From an uncultured Acidobacteriota bacterium (lineage in GTDB: Bacteria; Acidobacteriota; Terriglobia; Bryobacterales; Bryobacteraceae), in NCBI GenBank assembly GCA_902826685.1, contig CADEFT010000023.1, positions 62,001 to 126,000 of the forward strand: 64,000 nucleotides of DNA, in the 5' to 3' direction. The translations under genes and the position numbers were made by a program. Shown in pieces: positions 1 to 8,934 of the stretch; position 1 is the stretch's first letter, and the number at the start of each line of letters is the position of its first letter. The notes beneath the pieces are model-generated. The model saw only the letters and a list, made by a program, of their open reading frames with translations, ran no database searches and was not told the DNA's origin.

Positions 1-290
1 AGCCAATCGGCGGTGCCCGGTTTCTGATAGAGCGTCATCAGGTAAAACGCCAGATGGTTCTTCTGCGAAGCCAGCGCCGCGAATGGCAGCGGGTCTTTCG
101 GATTGACGTGATAGCCGGCCGGATACTGCTTGTGCGGCACCACGTAGCCGATCATCCCGTAATTCATACACTCCACGAAACCCTTGGGAAGATTCTTTCG
201 AATGGCGGCCCGGATTCTGGAAATCGCCGGCCGCCGCTCGTCCGGTAATTCCTCCAAATATTCCGCCACGGTTTTCGCTTTGCTCTGCAT
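1..290 (-). CDS. DUF1801 domain protein (partial, C-terminus outside window)
   Basis: An open frame runs leftward from an ATG at 288-290 to the window edge, about 96 codons, so the C-terminus is missing. The translation begins MQSKAKTVAEYLEELPDERR and contains MNYGMIGYVVPH, YPAGYH and SQKNHLAFYLM. These are characteristic of the DUF1801 (YdhG-like) fold, small cytosolic proteins of unclear function sometimes annotated as iron chaperones. The gene is divergent from the FeeM-like gene, and the 86 bp between the two starts must hold both promoters. Family assignment rests on remembered motif similarity. Confidence 0.8.
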   Translation of the reverse strand, partial: MQSKAKTVAEYLEELPDERRPAISRIRAAIRKNLPKGFVECMNYGMIGYVVPHKQYPAGYHVNPKDPLPFAALASQKNHLAFYLMTLYQKPGTADW

Positions 291-376
291 CGCAACAGGA
301 TAGTACGAAATTTTTCGTCCGCCGTGGCCGCTTCCAGCCCGCCTTCCCGCTAACAGGGCAAGGAGAGATCGAGTCA

Positions 377-1012
377 ATGGAAAATCGAATGACCTTCACG
401 CTGGCCGGAACGCCCGAACTCAAGGACGACGTGTACCGCCTGCGTCACGACTGCTACCTGCGCCGCGCCGCCATCGAGCCGCGCCCGGACGGGCGGTTTT
501 CCGATTCCTACGATTCGCTGGCCAATCATTTCAGCTTTCTGCTGCGCACGCCCGGCGAGGCGGCGCACGCCACTGTCCGTATCAGCGTCGTGCGGCCGGA
601 TCTCGACTGGCGGACCGCGCCCGTCCACAAGGTCTTCGGCGATCACCCGGCGTTTGCCGCTATCGCGAAGGCGAGTTTCGTCGAAGCCAGCCGCCTGTGT
701 TTCCACCGCCAGGCGCGCCGCGAGATTCTCTTCGAACTGGTGGCCCACATGGCCGCCCTGGCCGATTTCTACGAAGTGGACTGGCTGGTGGCCTGCCCGC
801 GCGAGGAACACACGCCGATCTACGAACGCCTGTTCGGATTCCGCAAGCTGGCCGAGCCGCGCCAGTACTTCGGAGTCAACTTCCGTACCGCGCTGCTCGC
901 CATTGAACGCCACCAATTGCGGCAAAACGCGCGGCAGGTGAAGTGGATGAACGATGCCTGGATCCACGCCTCCGAACGGGTGCGTTCGGGACACTCGATC
1001 GCTGTACCATAG
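377..1012 (+). CDS. FeeM-like N-acyl amino acid synthase / GNAT-fold acyltransferase
   Basis: 211 aa. The N-terminal region (VYRLRHDCYL, about residues 16-25), the acidic SYDSLANHFS segment, the strand ATVRISVVRP and the later FVEASRLCFH motif match the FeeM/autoinducer-synthase-like branch of the GNAT fold. Known members join an acyl chain from acyl-ACP to an amino acid such as tyrosine. The substrate here cannot be read from sequence. A good ribosome site (AGGAG, 361-365) precedes the ATG. The stop lies 8 bp before the patatin-like gene, so the two are probably co-transcribed, which suggests a shared lipid or acyl substrate (inference). Confidence 0.72.
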   Translation: MENRMTFTLAGTPELKDDVYRLRHDCYLRRAAIEPRPDGRFSDSYDSLANHFSFLLRTPGEAAHATVRISVVRPDLDWRTAPVHKVFGDHPAFAAIAKASFVEASRLCFHRQARREILFELVAHMAALADFYEVDWLVACPREEHTPIYERLFGFRKLAEPRQYFGVNFRTALLAIERHQLRQNARQVKWMNDAWIHASERVRSGHSIAVP

Positions 1013-1020
1013 GTACCGAT

Positions 1021-3837
1021 ATGGAAGGCAATTCCACCGGCATTCCGTTTGAACGGATTCAAGAAAATGAAGAGCGGATTCTGCGGGAGCGCAAGGCGTC
1101 CTCGGAACCCACCGTCGGAATCGCGCTCTCGGGCGGCGGCATCCGGAGTGCGTCGTTCAATCTCGGCATCCTGCAGGTGCTCGAACGCGCGGGCATTCTG
1201 CCGCTGGCCGATTATCTCTCCACCGTTTCCGGCGGCGGCTACACGGGCGCCCACTTTCTCGCCCAGCGCTTCCAGGGCCGGAAGCTTTCCACCGGCAAGG
1301 ACGACCCGTCGCTCCAACATCTGCGCCGCTTTTCCAACTATCTGACGCCTTCGATGGGTCTGTTCAGCAAAGACACCTGGACGCTGGTGATGATCTGGCT
1401 GCGCAATACGGCCCTTTTGCAAGCTTTCCTGATCTGCGTGTTTACCTGCGTGCTGCTGCTGCCGCGCTTTCATGGCTGGGCGCTGTGGACCTTTGGCCTC
1501 GCCGATGCGGACAATTCTCCCTGGCTCACCACGGGCGGCGTCATTTCGGTCTACGTGCTCGAAGCGATCATGCTGTTCATCTGCCACGGGCTCATCGTTT
1601 CCTGGCAGTCCTTCGAAGGCGGCACGGAAAAGGCCAAGGGAGAATATGCCAAGCCCACCGCCCTGGTGTTGGGCTCCATCCTGGGATCGGCTCTGCTGAC
1701 TCCGTCCCTCTATGTGTCGATCGGGAAAGCCGCGTCCGAGCAGTCGCTGGCGATTCTGTTCGCGCTTACCATGGCCACTACGGCCTTTCCACTCGCGTTG
1801 TTTTCGCTTGGCTATGCGCGCGGTTTCAAGCGATCGCAATTCTGGGCGGCGCTTACCGGCGTGGCGATCCTCGCGCTGAACCCCGCCTTATGGGTCAACC
1901 TGACCTCCACCCCTCCGGAGTCGTTGTGGAACTTCGCTCTGCCGCCTGCGATCTTGCGGATGGTGATTTTCGCCTTCGCTCCCTTCTGGCTCTGCCACAT
2001 CGAAGAGAAGGAAAAGCGCAAGGATCTGGGACGCAGCGCGCTGGCGGCGGTGGTCTGCGGCGCCGTCGCCTTCGGCGTGATTCATCTGGCCTATGCCACG
2101 CTCTCCGATTCGGTGCTTCACATGAAGGCGCACCCCGCCGCCGGCCCGGTGTCGGAATTCTTCTGGAACTACACGCTTCTCGCCGCTCCCGGCGTCATGG
2201 TGGCCATCGCCGTTTGCCTCACCGTCATGATCGGCATCGTAGGACGCGCCATGCCCGACCTGGTGCGCGAAGCCTGGAGCCGCCTGGCCGCCATGCTGCT
2301 GCTTACCAGCGGCATGATCCTGGCCGTCGGCGCCATTGGCATTTACGCGCCCTTCGGAATGCTGCGCGGCTGGTACGCGCTTAGCGACTACGTGGCCGGC
2401 GCCGGCGGGTTAGCCGCCGCTGCGTTCGGAGCGCTCAGCCTGTTCTCGGCCACCGGCAGCGGAACCAGTGGCAAGAAGGAAGACATGGAAAAGGCGGGTC
2501 CCATGGAGAAGGCCAAAGCCCTGCTGGCCTCCTTCGCGCCCGGCCTCTTTGTCGCGCTGCTGGTTTTCACGGTGTCCCTGGGGGCGCATCTGCTCCTGGT
2601 GCAGGCGGCTCCCGAGCCGGCCGATCATTGGAAGCTGCTCGGCGATTCCATCACCGGCGACGGGTGGGCCTGGAAGCTGTTTGCCGCCTGCCTCGGCGTG
2701 GCGCTGCTGCTTGGCTGGCGCGTCGATGTCAATGAGTTCTCCCTCAACCGCTTCTACCGCAACCGCCTGGTGCGCTGCTTCCTGGGCGCCGCTCGCGCCG
2801 GCCGGCGCTCCCCCAATTCCCTTACCGGCTTCGACTTCGACGACGATCTGCAGATGTGCCAGATCCGCGAGTTTCTCGAAAAGCGCGAGGGTCTTGCCGC
2901 CGAAACTCCGATTCCGATCGTCAATACCGCGCTCAATGCCGTGGGCGGCGAGGACGCGGTGCTCAGCGAACGCCGCGCGCATTCGCTGTTCTTCACACCC
3001 TTCCATGTTTTCTCCAATCGCACCCAAGGCATGGACGCAAGCAAAGTCTCCACCGGCCGCCTGGAAGACGATGTCTCCCTCGGCAGCCTGATCTCCATTT
3101 CCGGCGCGGCGGCCAATCCCAACAGCGGATTCCACAGCTCCCCTCCCATCGCTTTCCTGCTTACGTTCTTCAACGTCCGATTGGGGTGGTGGCTGCGCAA
3201 CGTGAACGCCGACGCGACCTGGTTCGGCAAGACGTTTTCCCTCGCGCACAGCTTCTCGGAGTTGTTCGGCACCGCCAAGGACAACGACGCCTACGTCAAT
3301 ATCTCGGACGGCGGCCACTTCGAAAACCTCGGGCTGTATGAATTGATCCGGCGCCAGTGCGGGCTCATCGTCGTTGGCGACGGTGAACAGGATGGCACGT
3401 TCAGCTTCGGCGCGCTGGGCATGGCCGTGCGCCGCTGCCGCGTCGATTTCGAAGCCGAGATCGACATCCGCGTCGACGACATCCGGCCGCCCCAGCCGCT
3501 CGCCAACTCCCGGCATCACTTCGTCACCGGCACCATCCGCTACCGCGGCGGCAAGACCGGCGTGCTGCTCTATTTCAAGTCCTCGTTCACCGGCCGCGAA
3601 GCCTACGACGTCGAGCAGTACAAGCTCGAAAATCCTCAGTTCCCGCACCAGCCGACATCGGATCAGTTCTTCTCGGAGTCGCAGTTTGAGAGCTATCGCC
3701 AGGTGGGCATGCATGCGGCATCGGAGTTTCTCGCTGAAGTGAAACCGAAGTACGCCAACCGTACCGAATTGCGCGATTCGATCCGCGATTTCAAGCGGGC
3801 ACCCCAGGTCAAGGCAGCCGCCGCTACAGGGCTTTGA
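1021..3837 (+). CDS. Patatin-like phospholipase with large polytopic membrane insert
   Basis: 938 aa from the ATG at 1021. An in-frame ATG at 943 would overlap the upstream gene by 70 bp and is less likely. Patatin features are seen: oxyanion-hole GGGIRS at residues 38-43, nucleophile region STVSGGGYTG with Ser70, and catalytic Asp in SDGGHFENLG at Asp763. The nucleophile elbow reads TVSGG rather than the usual GxSxG. Between Ser and Asp, roughly residues 120-600, lie about ten hydrophobic helices, so the two halves of the hydrolase flank a membrane domain. Expected to be an inner-membrane lipid acyl hydrolase. It follows the FeeM-like gene closely, and its 3' end overlaps the convergent isomerase gene by 14 bp. 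Confidence 0.82.
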   Translation: MEGNSTGIPFERIQENEERILRERKASSEPTVGIALSGGGIRSASFNLGILQVLERAGILPLADYLSTVSGGGYTGAHFLAQRFQGRKLSTGKDDPSLQHLRRFSNYLTPSMGLFSKDTWTLVMIWLRNTALLQAFLICVFTCVLLLPRFHGWALWTFGLADADNSPWLTTGGVISVYVLEAIMLFICHGLIVSWQSFEGGTEKAKGEYAKPTALVLGSILGSALLTPSLYVSIGKAASEQSLAILFALTMATTAFPLALFSLGYARGFKRSQFWAALTGVAILALNPALWVNLTSTPPESLWNFALPPAILRMVIFAFAPFWLCHIEEKEKRKDLGRSALAAVVCGAVAFGVIHLAYATLSDSVLHMKAHPAAGPVSEFFWNYTLLAAPGVMVAIAVCLTVMIGIVGRAMPDLVREAWSRLAAMLLLTSGMILAVGAIGIYAPFGMLRGWYALSDYVAGAGGLAAAAFGALSLFSATGSGTSGKKEDMEKAGPMEKAKALLASFAPGLFVALLVFTVSLGAHLLLVQAAPEPADHWKLLGDSITGDGWAWKLFAACLGVALLLGWRVDVNEFSLNRFYRNRLVRCFLGAARAGRRSPNSLTGFDFDDDLQMCQIREFLEKREGLAAETPIPIVNTALNAVGGEDAVLSERRAHSLFFTPFHVFSNRTQGMDASKVSTGRLEDDVSLGSLISISGAAANPNSGFHSSPPIAFLLTFFNVRLGWWLRNVNADATWFGKTFSLAHSFSELFGTAKDNDAYVNISDGGHFENLGLYELIRRQCGLIVVGDGEQDGTFSFGALGMAVRRCRVDFEAEIDIRVDDIRPPQPLANSRHHFVTGTIRYRGGKTGVLLYFKSSFTGREAYDVEQYKLENPQFPHQPTSDQFFSESQFESYRQVGMHAASEFLAEVKPKYANRTELRDSIRDFKRAPQVKAAAATGL

Positions 3838-4654
3838 TCAGCGCCGCGTGACACTGCCGCGCCGCCGCCACCGGATCGTAACCGGGGCGCTGGAAAATCT
3901 GCGCGCTCACCTCCACGATCACCGGACCCCGGTAGCCCGCCGCGCGCAGCCGCCGGAAGTAGTCCACATAGTCGATGGTGCCTTCGCCGGCCAGCAGAAA
4001 TCGCGGTTGCCGCGCATCGCCGCGTCCATCCTTCACATGCACGAACACCGCGTCCTGAATGATCGGATCGAGCGATTCGGCCAGCCCCAACCCCACCAGT
4101 TGGAAGTGGCTGTAGTCGTAGGTGAGCTTGATGCGCTCGCTGGCCGCCTGCTTCCATAGCCAGCGCAGTTGATCGGGACGTTCCACCGCCGCGCCCACAT
4201 GCGCCTTGATGGCAACCGTGATTGCCGCGCGTTCGGCCGCCCGCGCCCACTCCCGCAGCCGCTCCGCCATCTTTTGCTTCAGCGGTTCCCACTGTTCGGG
4301 CTTGCCGCCCACCACGGTCTCAAGTACGGGCTTCGAACCGAGCACGCGCGCATACTCGCCGGCCGCCGCGATGCGCTCGCACTGCCTGCTTTGCTCGGCA
4401 TCGTCCACCACCAGCGAGAATTTTTCCATCATGGCGGGAATGGTCAGCCGGGAAGCCCGCGCCGCCTCGCGCGCCTGCTTCGCTTCGAGGCGCGGCCAGC
4501 CATCGAGCAGGCACAGTTCCACCGCGTCATAGCCGATTCCGGCGCACACGCGCATCGCTTCCGCCACCGGCAGCGTCTTCATGCTGTAGAGCGTGAAGCC
4601 GAAGGGAAACGGCCGCCGCGGCACCAGCGCCGCCAGCAGAGTCCGCCGTGTCAT
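3824..4654 (-). CDS. Sugar phosphate isomerase/epimerase (AP endonuclease-2/xylose isomerase-like TIM barrel)
   Basis: 276 aa starting MTRRTLLAAL. The open frame extends further upstream, but that part is low-complexity Arg-rich antisense to the DJ-1 gene. The start at 4652-4654 overlaps the stop of the upstream DJ-1 gene in an ATGA arrangement. Motifs typical of the xylose isomerase-like TIM barrel are AGIGYDAVEL near the N-terminus, YDYSHFQL, VHVKDGRG, GEGTIDYVDYFRRLRAAGY and a late PVIVEVS strand. The His, Asp and Glu residues in these motifs are the expected metal ligands. The reaction is unknown. Members interconvert keto and aldo sugars or inositol derivatives. Confidence 0.82.
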   Translation of the reverse strand: MTRRTLLAALVPRRPFPFGFTLYSMKTLPVAEAMRVCAGIGYDAVELCLLDGWPRLEAKQAREAARASRLTIPAMMEKFSLVVDDAEQSRQCERIAAAGEYARVLGSKPVLETVVGGKPEQWEPLKQKMAERLREWARAAERAAITVAIKAHVGAAVERPDQLRWLWKQAASERIKLTYDYSHFQLVGLGLAESLDPIIQDAVFVHVKDGRGDARQPRFLLAGEGTIDYVDYFRRLRAAGYRGPVIVEVSAQIFQRPGYDPVAAARQCHAALIKAL

Positions 4655-5202
4655 TGCGCCTTCAGCATACGCATGAACTCGGCCATGAACAAGTGGTTGT
4701 CGTGCCAGGTGCGGCCGCTCACCATGTTGCCGTCGCGCACGCAGCCTTCGTTGACGAACGTGGCGCCGCAGACCTCGACATCGAATTTGCACTTGGGCAC
4801 GGTGGCGATCCGGCGCCCGCGGATCACGTCGGCCGTCGCCACGATCTCGGCTCCGTGGCATACCACGGCCACCGGTTTGTTCTCCGCGAAGAAGTGGCGC
4901 ACGATGCCCATCAGGCCGGCGTCATAGCGCAAATATTCCGGAGCGCGTCCACCGGTGATGAACATCCCCGCGTACTCCTCGGGCTTTACGTCGCGGAAGG
5001 CGATATTCGACGCCAGATGATAGCTTGGACCTTCGCGCGTCACGTCCCACCCTGGCGGGATCTCATGCATCACCAGGTGGTAGACACGCTTTTCCGGTCC
5101 CGCCACCACCGCCTCATATCCGTCCTCGCGCACGCGGAACAACGGATACATCGTGTCCAGCGCTTCGGCGGCGTCGCCAATGACGATTAGCACTTTAGGC
5201 AT
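4651..5202 (-). CDS. DJ-1/PfpI family protein
   Basis: 183 aa from the ATG at 5200-5202 (MPKVLIVIGD). An in-frame start 18 bp upstream is possible. The fold is recognised by the N-terminal strand, the GMFITGGRAPEYLR segment and the nucleophile elbow VVCHGAE with Cys115-His116. This family includes glyoxalase III/deglycase-like enzymes, proteases and isonitrile hydratase-like enzymes, and the specific activity is not determined. Translationally coupled to the downstream isomerase gene. Divergent from the class V aminotransferase gene (59 bp between starts). Confidence 0.88.
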   Translation of the reverse strand: MPKVLIVIGDAAEALDTMYPLFRVREDGYEAVVAGPEKRVYHLVMHEIPPGWDVTREGPSYHLASNIAFRDVKPEEYAGMFITGGRAPEYLRYDAGLMGIVRHFFAENKPVAVVCHGAEIVATADVIRGRRIATVPKCKFDVEVCGATFVNEGCVRDGNMVSGRTWHDNHLFMAEFMRMLKAQ

Positions 5203-5261
5203 GGAGTCTAGATCTACCACAAGAGCGCCGCCCCGCGGGTGGTTCTGATACTCTTTGACCT

Positions 5262-6509
5262 ATGAGCAACGGGTCCAGACGACAGTTTTTCCGCGGGATG
5301 GCCGCCAGCCTTCCCGCCAGTTGGGCCGCCTTTCAATCGAAACTTGCCGCCGCGCCGCCGGCTACTTCCGAAGAGTATTGGCTGATGGTGAAACGCCAGT
5401 TTCCCTTGGCCGAAAATCTTCTTTATCTCAATGCCGCCAACGTCTGCCCCTCGTCGCGCCCGGTGCTCGACCGGCACCTGGAATTCCTCACCGACTTCCA
5501 TCGCAACCCGTCTTTTCAGAATCGCGAAAAGTACGATGGCCGCAAGGAAAGCCTCCGTTCGAAGCTCGCCAAAATGATGAATGCCGGGGCCGGCGAAATC
5601 GCCATCGCGCGCAATACGTCGGAAGGCAGCAATATCGTCGTCAACGGCATCGATCTGAAGGAAGGCGACGAAATCGTCATCACTTCGCACAACCATCCTT
5701 CGAGTAACGACAGTTGGAAAGTGCGCGCCAAACGCCACAAGCTGGTGATCCGCGAGGCCCAGGTGCCGGTTCCCGCCTCGAGCCCCCAGCAGTTGTTCGA
5801 TACCGTGGCCCGCGAGATCACGTCCAGAACGCGCGTGCTCGCCATCACGCATTGCACCAGCACCACCGGCAATCGCTATCCGGTGGCTGAGCTGGCCAAT
5901 CTGGCGCGCCAGCATAAGCTCTGGTATCACGTCGATGGCGCGCAAACCTTCGGCGCCTTCCACATCGACCTGAAGGCCATGGATTGCGATTCATTCGCCG
6001 GCAGCGCCCACAAATGGTTCATGGGACCGCTCGAAGCCGGGATGCTCTACGTGCGCCAGGATCGCATCGCCGAACTGTGGCCTTCGGTGGTAACCGCGGG
6101 CTGGTCCGATAAAGTCGAGGGCGCGCGCAAGTTCGAAGTCTACGGCCAGCGCGACGATCCGAGACTGGTGGCGTTTGAAGCCGCCGTCGATTTTCTGGAC
6201 CTCATCGGCATGCCCGCCGTGGAAGCGCGCCTGGAACAACTGGTCACCCGGTTGAAGCAGCGGCTTTCCGATAACGCGGCCGTGCATTTGAAAACGCCGC
6301 GCGAGTGGACCGTCAGCGGCGGCGTGGTCAAATTCATGGTGCGCGGCAAGTCCACCCGGCAGCTTTACGACAAACTCTACTCCGGCCATCGCGTCGCGCT
6401 TGCCAGCACCCCCGCCGGCGAGTCCGAGGGGCTCCGCTTCTCACCGCACATCTATAACTCGATGGAAGAAATGGACCGGGCGGCGGCCATCGTCAAGAGC
6501 CTTTCCTGA
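5262..6509 (+). CDS. Tat-exported class V aminotransferase (isopenicillin N epimerase-like)
   Basis: 415 aa. The N-terminus carries a twin-arginine motif (SRRQFFRGMA) followed by a short hydrophobic stretch, so periplasmic export in folded form with bound PLP is predicted. The class V (NifS/CefD-like) fold is shown by AIARNTSEG, HCTSTTGN, WYHVDGAQTFG and AHKWFMGP, where Lys251 is the Schiff-base lysine. The reaction could be desulfurase, epimerase or lyase; CefD-like enzymes with Tat signals are common in acidobacteria and planctomycetes. Its 3' end overlaps the convergent glycosyltransferase gene by 17 bp. Confidence 0.85.
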   Translation: MSNGSRRQFFRGMAASLPASWAAFQSKLAAAPPATSEEYWLMVKRQFPLAENLLYLNAANVCPSSRPVLDRHLEFLTDFHRNPSFQNREKYDGRKESLRSKLAKMMNAGAGEIAIARNTSEGSNIVVNGIDLKEGDEIVITSHNHPSSNDSWKVRAKRHKLVIREAQVPVPASSPQQLFDTVAREITSRTRVLAITHCTSTTGNRYPVAELANLARQHKLWYHVDGAQTFGAFHIDLKAMDCDSFAGSAHKWFMGPLEAGMLYVRQDRIAELWPSVVTAGWSDKVEGARKFEVYGQRDDPRLVAFEAAVDFLDLIGMPAVEARLEQLVTRLKQRLSDNAAVHLKTPREWTVSGGVVKFMVRGKSTRQLYDKLYSGHRVALASTPAGESEGLRFSPHIYNSMEEMDRAAAIVKSLS

Positions 6510-8169
6510 CCGATGGAGCCGGCACCTGATAGAGATAGATCGAACCGGCCCGCTCCACTGGAGCCATCTGCCGGAACACTTCGAAATAGTCCTTGTAGCG
6601 CGGGCTGAACAACTGGCCGGAAAGGAACGCCGCGCTCACGGCGTAATATCCGGGCGTGGGCCGGAAGCGCTCCCCTTGCGCCAACTCCGGCGCCCATGGA
6701 GGAGCCATGAACTGGAACCGGCCATCTTTCAGAAAGCGGTAAGGCGTATCGCCGCCGAAGTAGAACAGTTTCACATCGGTCCAGTTCAACCGCTCGATGG
6801 CTGCCGATAGCGTGGCCAGCGACCCTCCCCAGCCCAGATTGCTGTCGGAAAGGTAGTGCGGCCCCCGCGCCGTGCCTCCCGCCAGGAAGTTGAAGAAGCC
6901 GATTCCGTGCGGATACGCCGACATCGACTCGGCCGAGAGCAGAAGCAAGCACGCCGCCGTCAGGTAGCGAAGCCCGGTCAGGCTCGCCTGATGGATGGCG
7001 ATGCCGCAAACCAGAATGGCGAACGGCAGGCACGGCAGAATCAGCCGCAGGCCGAGTTGGAAACCGCTCAACGTCGCCAGAACGGCGTATAGCAGCATCG
7101 GCCCCACGCACCACAGCGCGCGGAGCCCGAATCCCCACATCAGCATCAGGCCCGCGACAAAGAGGATCAGGATGCCGGCGGCGCCTTTCACCGCCGCGGC
7201 CAGGCCGAAGTAAAGCCAATGCCCGCCCTCGCGCAACGTGCCGAGCACGTGGATGTACTTGGGAAGCGAGGCGTCCACGCTCAGCGTCATCACGCCGCGC
7301 CACATGTTGTTCGCCACCGGTACGAACTGGAATACACGCGCCGCCGTCTTCACCGCAACCGGCGCCGAGGTCCGGTCAAGCGCGGCCAGATCCGATTCCG
7401 CCAGTTGCCGTACGTCGAACAGGTAGATGGTGACGATGATCGCGTAGGAGGCCGCCAGAGCGAGGGCAGCGGCCGGTATCGCGGTCCGGATGCGGCGGGA
7501 TTGGAAAGTCACAAGCACGATCGCGACCGGAATCAGGACTAGAAGCGACAGTTTGCTCACCGCGCCCAGTCCGGCGGCCAGTCCCAACAGCGCGGCAAAC
7601 CTGGGCCACGGGCGGTTCCACTGGCTCCAGGCCGTATACCAGAACAGCAGATAAGTGAACGCGGCGGCGTGATCGTTCTTGAATAGGGCACCGTGGCCCA
7701 GCGCCGTCGGCTCCAGCGCAAATAGCGCGGCAAGAGTCAAGCCCGTCGCCGGGCTGAACAGCGCGCGTCCCCAGCGCCAGAGCAGAAACATGGTCGCCAG
7801 GGGAAACACGATCAACGGCAGGCGCGCGCGAAACGTCGCATCCGCCAACGCCTTATGGCTGCTGCGGGCGATCATACCGGCGGCCTCCGGCCACTCCTTG
7901 CGTGTGTCACCCGGATAGCCCAGATCCGGCGCCACCGAAAGCGTCGAGTTTCGAATTGCCCAGCCGCCCGCCAGCTTTACCAGCGGTGGAAAATCCCCCG
8001 GCTCCAGCCGGTCGCGCCCGTTCCAGTAGAGGTACGCCGACAGAAGATGTACCGGTTCATCCACGGTCAGGGACAGCGTCCTGGCCTGGAAACCCAACAG
8101 GGCCCCGGTCATGGCGAGCAGCACGCACAGCGCGATCCGTTCGCGCCGGGCGGCATAGATTAATGGCAA
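6493..8169 (-). CDS. GT39-like membrane glycosyltransferase (dolichyl-P-mannose/ArnT superfamily)
   Basis: 558 aa, strongly hydrophobic with about ten or more transmembrane helices. The acidic pair in the first periplasmic loop (TVDEPVH, Asp37-Glu38) is the hallmark of GT39/GT83 (GT-C) enzymes, which move a sugar from a polyprenyl phosphate to a protein or lipid acceptor. LEPTALGHGALFKNDHAAAF is also typical. Acceptor and sugar cannot be inferred. No partner gene is adjacent: the aminotransferase converges on it and the GntR regulator lies 56 bp upstream on the same strand. Confidence 0.75.
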   Translation of the reverse strand: MPLIYAARRERIALCVLLAMTGALLGFQARTLSLTVDEPVHLLSAYLYWNGRDRLEPGDFPPLVKLAGGWAIRNSTLSVAPDLGYPGDTRKEWPEAAGMIARSSHKALADATFRARLPLIVFPLATMFLLWRWGRALFSPATGLTLAALFALEPTALGHGALFKNDHAAAFTYLLFWYTAWSQWNRPWPRFAALLGLAAGLGAVSKLSLLVLIPVAIVLVTFQSRRIRTAIPAAALALAASYAIIVTIYLFDVRQLAESDLAALDRTSAPVAVKTAARVFQFVPVANNMWRGVMTLSVDASLPKYIHVLGTLREGGHWLYFGLAAAVKGAAGILILFVAGLMLMWGFGLRALWCVGPMLLYAVLATLSGFQLGLRLILPCLPFAILVCGIAIHQASLTGLRYLTAACLLLLSAESMSAYPHGIGFFNFLAGGTARGPHYLSDSNLGWGGSLATLSAAIERLNWTDVKLFYFGGDTPYRFLKDGRFQFMAPPWAPELAQGERFRPTPGYYAVSAAFLSGQLFSPRYKDYFEVFRQMAPVERAGSIYLYQVPAPSVRKGS

Positions 8170-8225
8170 GCGATAATTTTAGGGCAAGCCCGAATCGCTT
8201 GGCCATACCACCGATATTGTATTTT

Positions 8226-8882
8226 CTACGCTCTCGCCTTGGCCCGTAGTTCCTGGCTAGACGAGAGAATGTGTGCCGCCGTGGCCCGTCGCGCCGCGTC
8301 GCCATCCCGCTTTCTTAGCGCGGTCAAGATGCGCTTGTGCTCGGCGATGGAAAGCCGCGCGCGCCGCCCCGCGCCGCGCCTGTTGAGCGCCTCGCGAATC
8401 CACGCCTGAAGATACGCCCGCATCGTGCCCAATAAGTTTTCGAGCATCGGATTGCGCGCCGCGCGCCCCAGCGTCAGGTGAAAGCGCAGATCGTGCTCCA
8501 GATACCGCTCCGGCTCGTCGAGCGAATGCTGCATCCCTCGCACCGCCGCCGTCAGTTCCGCCAGGTCGGCGGCCCGGGCGTGTTCCGCCGCCAGCGCCGC
8601 CGTCCCCGATTCAAGCAGCAGCCGCGTCTCGACCAGATTCTCGAGGCTGGCTGAAACGAACGTGCCGTCTCCCTGATGCGGCTGCACCACGCCCATCGCC
8701 GAAAGCGACCGTAGCGCTTCGCGCACCGAAGTCCGGCCCACGCCGAATTGAACGCAAAGTTGATGTTCGGAAGGGATGCGATCGCCTGGCTTCAGCACGC
8801 CGCGCGCGATCAGGTCGGCGATCTGCTCGACGATATTGTCGCTCAGCGACGAGCGGGCGGCGGGTTTCAGTCCGGCGAGCAC
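8226..8882 (-). CDS. GntR family (FadR/FCD subfamily) transcriptional regulator
   Basis: 218 aa with a GTG start at 8880-8882. An N-terminal winged helix-turn-helix (GDRIPSEHQLCVQFGVGRTSVREALR) is followed by an all-helical FCD ligand domain (VETRLLLESGTAAL, FHLTLGRAARN). FCD domains usually bind a small carboxylate through a metal site. The gene is divergent from the corrinoid methyltransferase operon; 52 bp separate its start from the 191-aa protein start. That gap holds a perfect palindrome of FadR type, so it probably represses the operon and itself. It may therefore sense the methyl-donor substrate (inference). Confidence 0.9.
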   Translation of the reverse strand: MLAGLKPAARSSLSDNIVEQIADLIARGVLKPGDRIPSEHQLCVQFGVGRTSVREALRSLSAMGVVQPHQGDGTFVSASLENLVETRLLLESGTAALAAEHARAADLAELTAAVRGMQHSLDEPERYLEHDLRFHLTLGRAARNPMLENLLGTMRAYLQAWIREALNRRGAGRRARLSIAEHKRILTALRKRDGDAARRATAAHILSSSQELRAKARA

Positions 8883-8897
8883 TTATGTTATTGTCAG

Positions 8898-8910
8898 CTT
8901 GTCAGACAAG
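8898..8910. promoter_or_regulatory. Probable GntR operator
   Basis: The sequence CTTGTCAGACAAG is a perfect inverted repeat with a 1-nt centre, preceded by a further half site (TTGTCAG, 8891-8897). It lies between the divergent regulator and the corrinoid operon. Palindromes of the TTGTCnGACAA form are typical for FadR-subfamily GntR proteins. A possible -10 for the operon (TATGTT, about 8884-8889) would put the operator at the transcription start, consistent with repression. Confidence 0.7.
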
Positions 8911-8934
8911 TTGGCGAGGCGTCAAGCGAAAAAC

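Noticed and set aside
943..1020. Upstream ATG for the patatin-like gene
   Set aside because: It would overlap the FeeM-like gene by 70 bp with a low-complexity extension; the ATG at 1021 directly precedes a typical start of this family.
8776..8934. N-terminal extension of the 191-aa operon leader
   Set aside because: Would translate through the regulator gene and across the operator; the ATG at 8935 fits the operator layout.
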